The translations under genes and the position numbers were made by a program. A stretch of DNA of 64,000 bases from Odontocerum albicorne (lineage: Eukaryota > Arthropoda > Insecta > Trichoptera > Odontoceridae), in assembly GCA_949825065.1 (NCBI GenBank), contig OX463863.1:15732345-15796344 (forward strand), given 5' to 3'. Shown here piece after piece: positions 60,857 through 64,000 of the stretch (its first letter is position 1; each line of letters opens with the position of its first letter). A model generated the notes under the pieces. The model did no database searches, was not told the DNA's origin, and worked only from the letters and a program-made list of their open reading frames with translations.

Positions 60857-61805
60857 TACAAGTCATTCCTCTTGCAAGTCCAAGTACTCAAACTCCTGTC
60901 GCAACAACAACCGCGCTCCGATCAACAGTCTAAATTGTTTTCCTCTCTTTGCCTTTATTGAATTCGGCATCCCATTGTATGTCACGGGACCTAAATAGGC
61001 ACATTGCCTTTGGGAAAGACATTTTAACTCGAGGGATGGTGAACATTTGATCAGTTGCCATGCGTGTCATGTGTCTCTGCTGAGCCTGCATCTTCCCTTC
61101 ATCTCGATGATAGTGCCATAGAATGGATTTGAAACGTAATGTTCAAGACCCGATACTCCCTGAAAAGCTCCGCTGTGGGATACCAGGCATGAAGTTTATT
61201 AATTATTTTTATAATCAATTTTTTGGAAACCTCAAACTGATATAATAAAAACTAATAAATACATAATAAAAACAAATCTAACGATACAAAATAATGCTAT
61301 AGAAAAATATAATAAGCGCTACAAACACTAAATAAATTTAAATTAATATAAATATAGCTAAATCATTTATATAATTTTAATAGAAACATCTCATGCTAGC
61401 GAAATAAAAATATGTAAATACACGAAAATAAAAACTTTACGAGGCACAAATACGACAGAGTCTACGCATGAACTGATTTTAAATAGATTTTTGAGGGTTG
61501 TTTGTACCTGTGGCGGACGAAATACAAATTGGGACATTTAATGACCGCTATTGTTTGCCGCTGTGTATGGGATACAGGCTAGCGGTACTTGGCAGATAGT
61601 TGACGCACCCATTGCGTACGTGCGTAGGTTCAGGGTGATTAAGTGAGTGAGCCATTGGACACCAGCAAACTTACCGGCTACACCGCTGTACTAGTTCCGA
61701 TGACACACCAAAGTGAAACGATAAGAGTATGCGAATCCAGCGTTCTGCCATGGTGCAAAAGGCCCCACACCAAGCACCGCTTGCGATTCAATCTCTTCTA
61801 CCATC
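60857..61805. other. Spacer, no gene recognised
   Basis: Follows the 23800-24100 type repeat to about 61140. Then comes unique AT-rich sequence, then a GC-richer stretch (61500-61800) that may be the end of an unknown repeat. The short plus frame 61643-61831 has no recognisable domain. Confidence 0.35.
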
Positions 61806-62700
61806 TCAAAATGTCACTGCTTGAGCTTTGAGTTTCAAGTTCATACACGAAGACCCAATTTTATTACCTGTGATTATCCTCAAAATGACAGTTAGTTCAT
61901 CATTGGCCTGTTGACAAAGATCTTGGCAGATGTTGACGCGATGTTCCTTCTGGTCAACCGTCAGAAACCGGGAAACAAATTTGGCCATAATACGACGCAT
62001 GTTCAAATTGTTAGTTAAAATTGATTGAATTACGAAACGACATTACAACTCTCTCTCCGTGGTTGCAGTCCTAAGACTGGTTTGCAGCAATTTCAACTCT
62101 TCTCCTCCATTCCTCCCTGTCCTGTGCGGCTCTTTTTAAATCTGTATATGTTGAGCAGCGCACGTCCACCAACAGGTCCTCCAGGTACTCTCGTCGTGGG
62201 CGTCCCCTAGAGTTTGTCCCCTCGGTCATACCCTCCATTATGGCATGCAAGAGGCCCTCTTGTCGTATTATATGACCGATCCATCTTGCACGCCTTTCGG
62301 ACAGGATCCTGAGCAGGTGCCTTCCTCTTTCGATTCGTTGGAGAACCTCTTCATTCGTGATGTGGTCTCTCCAGGAAATTTCTAATAGTCTTCTATAGGA
62401 CCACATCTCAAAAGCCTCTAGTCTTCGTCTATTACAACTATGTCACAAAATTTTCTGATTGTTAATTGTCGATTTGCATGAATAATTTTCTGAATTTTCG
62501 CGACATTTTCGGCAGTTGTGCTGATACAGGGACGTCCCAGCTTCTCATCATAACCAAGTGACGTTTTAAAATGTGAATATAACACATATTGAGTTCAACT
62601 CGAGGTTTCATCCCCGTAAACCGGGCAAAGCATTGCAAGAGTCCGAGACGCTGTTTTACATAGTTTTGAAAAGAATTTTGCACTCATTTTGGCAATCATA
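61806..62700 (-). pseudogene. Old mariner-like transposase, interrupted by a retrotransposon tail
   Basis: Minus order: TENVAKIQ-type helix region (AENVAKIQKIIHANRQLTIR near 62520-62450) after a degraded N-terminus from 62690, the insert at 62051-62430, then NMRRIMAKFVSRFLTVDQKE and ILRIITGNKIGSSCMN. In this family ITGDESW carries the first catalytic Asp, here ITGNKIG, so it is mutated. The C-terminal half is missing. Frameshifts are frequent, indicating an old copy unrelated to the mariner at 60127. Confidence 0.7.
62042..62439 (-). mobile_element. RTE-like retrotransposon 3' end (380 bp) with 9-bp target duplication
   Basis: Minus open frame 62406-62071: YRRLLEISWRDHITNEEVL, RRARWIGHIIRQEG, RGRPRREYLEDLL and DREEWRRRVEIAANQS, the typical C-terminus of RTE-related ORFs. 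ATTACAACT occurs at both borders (62042-62050 and 62431-62439), which fits a target duplication from 5'-truncated insertion into the mariner copy. It differs from the RTE-like element at 10247 and 52132. Confidence 0.7.
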
Positions 62701-62919
62701 GAGAGTTCAACACATTATATATTAAACTTTGTTGTATTTGTAAAAAATGTATATGTTACACTTTGTTTTACAAGATCTGTTAATGAATTGTTTTATTTTA
62801 TTTTACACAAAATGTAGTACAAAACATATATATTGCTCATGATAAAGCAATAACTCGTAAGCCACTTAATACCAATTTTACAGGGGAGACAAAACACATG
62901 TAAGGCTTAGAACTCCACT
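62701..62919. other. Spacer, no gene seen
   Basis: AT-rich, unique in the window; finger modules begin near 62915. Confidence 0.4.
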
Positions 62920-64000
62920 ATGAATCCTTTCATGAGCTTTTAAATTATTTTTTTGGGAGAATGTCTAATCACATTGCCCACAGCTGTAAGGCTTCTCTCC
63001 ACTATGAATCCTTTTATGAGATTTTAAATAATCTTTTCTTAAGAATATCTTATCACATTGTCCACAGCTGTAAGGCTTCTCTCCACTATGAATCCTTTCA
63101 TGATATTTAAAATTACTTTTGTCTGAGAATGTCTTATCACATTGTCCGCAGCTGTAAGGCTTCTCTCCACTATGAATCCTTTCATGAGATTTTAAACAAT
63201 CTTTTCTTAAGAATATCTTATCACATTGACCACAGCTGTAAGGCTTCTCTCCACTATGAATTCTTTCATGAGATTTTAAATTAAATTTTTGGGAGAATGT
63301 CTTATCACATTGTCCACAGCTGTAAGGCTTCTCTCCACAATGAATCCTTTCGTGAGATTTTAAATCACATTTTCGTAAGAATGTCTTATCACATTGTCCA
63401 CAGCCGTAAGTCTTCTCTCCACTATGAACCCTTTCATGAAATTTTAAATTATTTTTTTGGGAGAATGTCTTATCACATTGTCCACAGCTGTAAGGCTTCT
63501 CTCCACTATGAATCCTATCATGAGATTTTAAATAACTTTTTCGAAAGAATGTTTTATCACACTGTCCACAGCTGTAAGGCTTCTCTCTACTATGAATACT
63601 TTCATGAGATTTTAAATAATTTTTTTGGGAGAATGTCTTATCACATTTTCCACAGCAGTAAGGCTTCTCTCCACTATGAACCCTTTCATGATTTTTTAAA
63701 AGGTATTTTTGTGAGAATGCCTTATCACATTGTCCACAGCTGTAAGCTTCTCTCCACTATGAATCCTTTTATGAGTTTTTAAATTACCTCTGTATGAGAA
63801 TGTCTTATCACATTGTCCACAGCTGTAAGGTTTCTCTCCACTATGAATCCTTTTATGAGTTTTTAAATTATCTCTGTATGAGAATGTCTTATCACATTGT
63901 CCACAGCTGTAAGGCTTCTCTCCAGTATGAATTCTTACATGAGTTTTCAAATAACCTTTTTGTGAGAATGACTTATCACATTGTTTACAGTTGTAAGGCT
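62920..64000 (-). pseudogene. C2H2 zinc-finger array, copy E, 3' part, running off the right edge
   Basis: Minus fingers from the edge: [54 protein letters not shown] one-base deletion near 63745 (TGTAAGCTT for TGTAAGGCTT) shifts the frame and gives a stop near 63696. Nine further fingers follow in the shifted frame (for example [26 protein letters not shown]), to a TAG at 62965-62967 inside a tenth. Exons 1 and 2 would lie beyond 64000. The expressed protein would end just after the deletion, so the nine fingers are probably fossil sequence like the tails of A-D. Confidence 0.7.

Noticed and set aside
61643..61831. Plus frame of 62 codons in a GC-richer stretch as a possible host exon
   Set aside because: No recognisable domain, no convincing splice signals and no paralogue in the window.

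Overview
This is eukaryotic, AT-rich, intron-containing DNA packed with transposons. The mix is C2H2 zinc-finger genes in tandem, piggyBac, a Tc1/mariner relative with DD82E spacing, mariner, RTE-like and other non-LTR retrotransposon pieces, MITEs and a solo LTR. That points to an arthropod, most likely an insect; I cannot name the species. I see no tRNA, rRNA, CRISPR or bacterial features.

The backbone is a tandem family of one minus-strand zinc-finger (ZNF) gene: copy A (2467-5694), B (26348-29239), C (34658-37713), D (45401-48088) and the 3' end of copy E (from about 62920, running off the right edge). Each complete copy has three coding exons with matching phases. Exon 1 (199 nt) is acidic and carries two SUMO-consensus lysines. 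Exon 2 (177 nt) carries one isolated finger. Exon 3 is an array of 84-bp finger modules: 20 in A, 16 in B, 9 in C, 13 in D. A and B end at a shared in-linker TAG, C at a 19-bp deletion and D inside a half finger. Left of each stop the array continues as decaying finger sequence. Copy C is broken by an 890-bp solo LTR in exon 2. A, B and D look translatable (726, 614 and 542 aa).

Upstream of each gene (to the right, since the genes are on the minus strand) lies a dead plus-strand DD82E transposase that was duplicated with it (about 7025-8616, 30125-31710, 38384-38985, 48899-50492). A and D also share an RTE-like tail, a fold-back element and a second piggyBac family with near-identical sequence. 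Between units lie blocks of repeats: piggyBac C-terminal cysteine-rich pieces (one amplified into a 73-bp minisatellite), non-LTR C-terminal pieces and fold-back MITEs.

No gene outside the ZNF family looks like single-copy host sequence. The biological theme is a rapidly diversifying finger family evolving by 84-bp array slippage, higher-order array duplication and segmental duplication, inside a transposon graveyard whose paralogous empty sites allow most insertions to be dated relative to the duplications. A role of these ZNFs in transposon control is only an inference.
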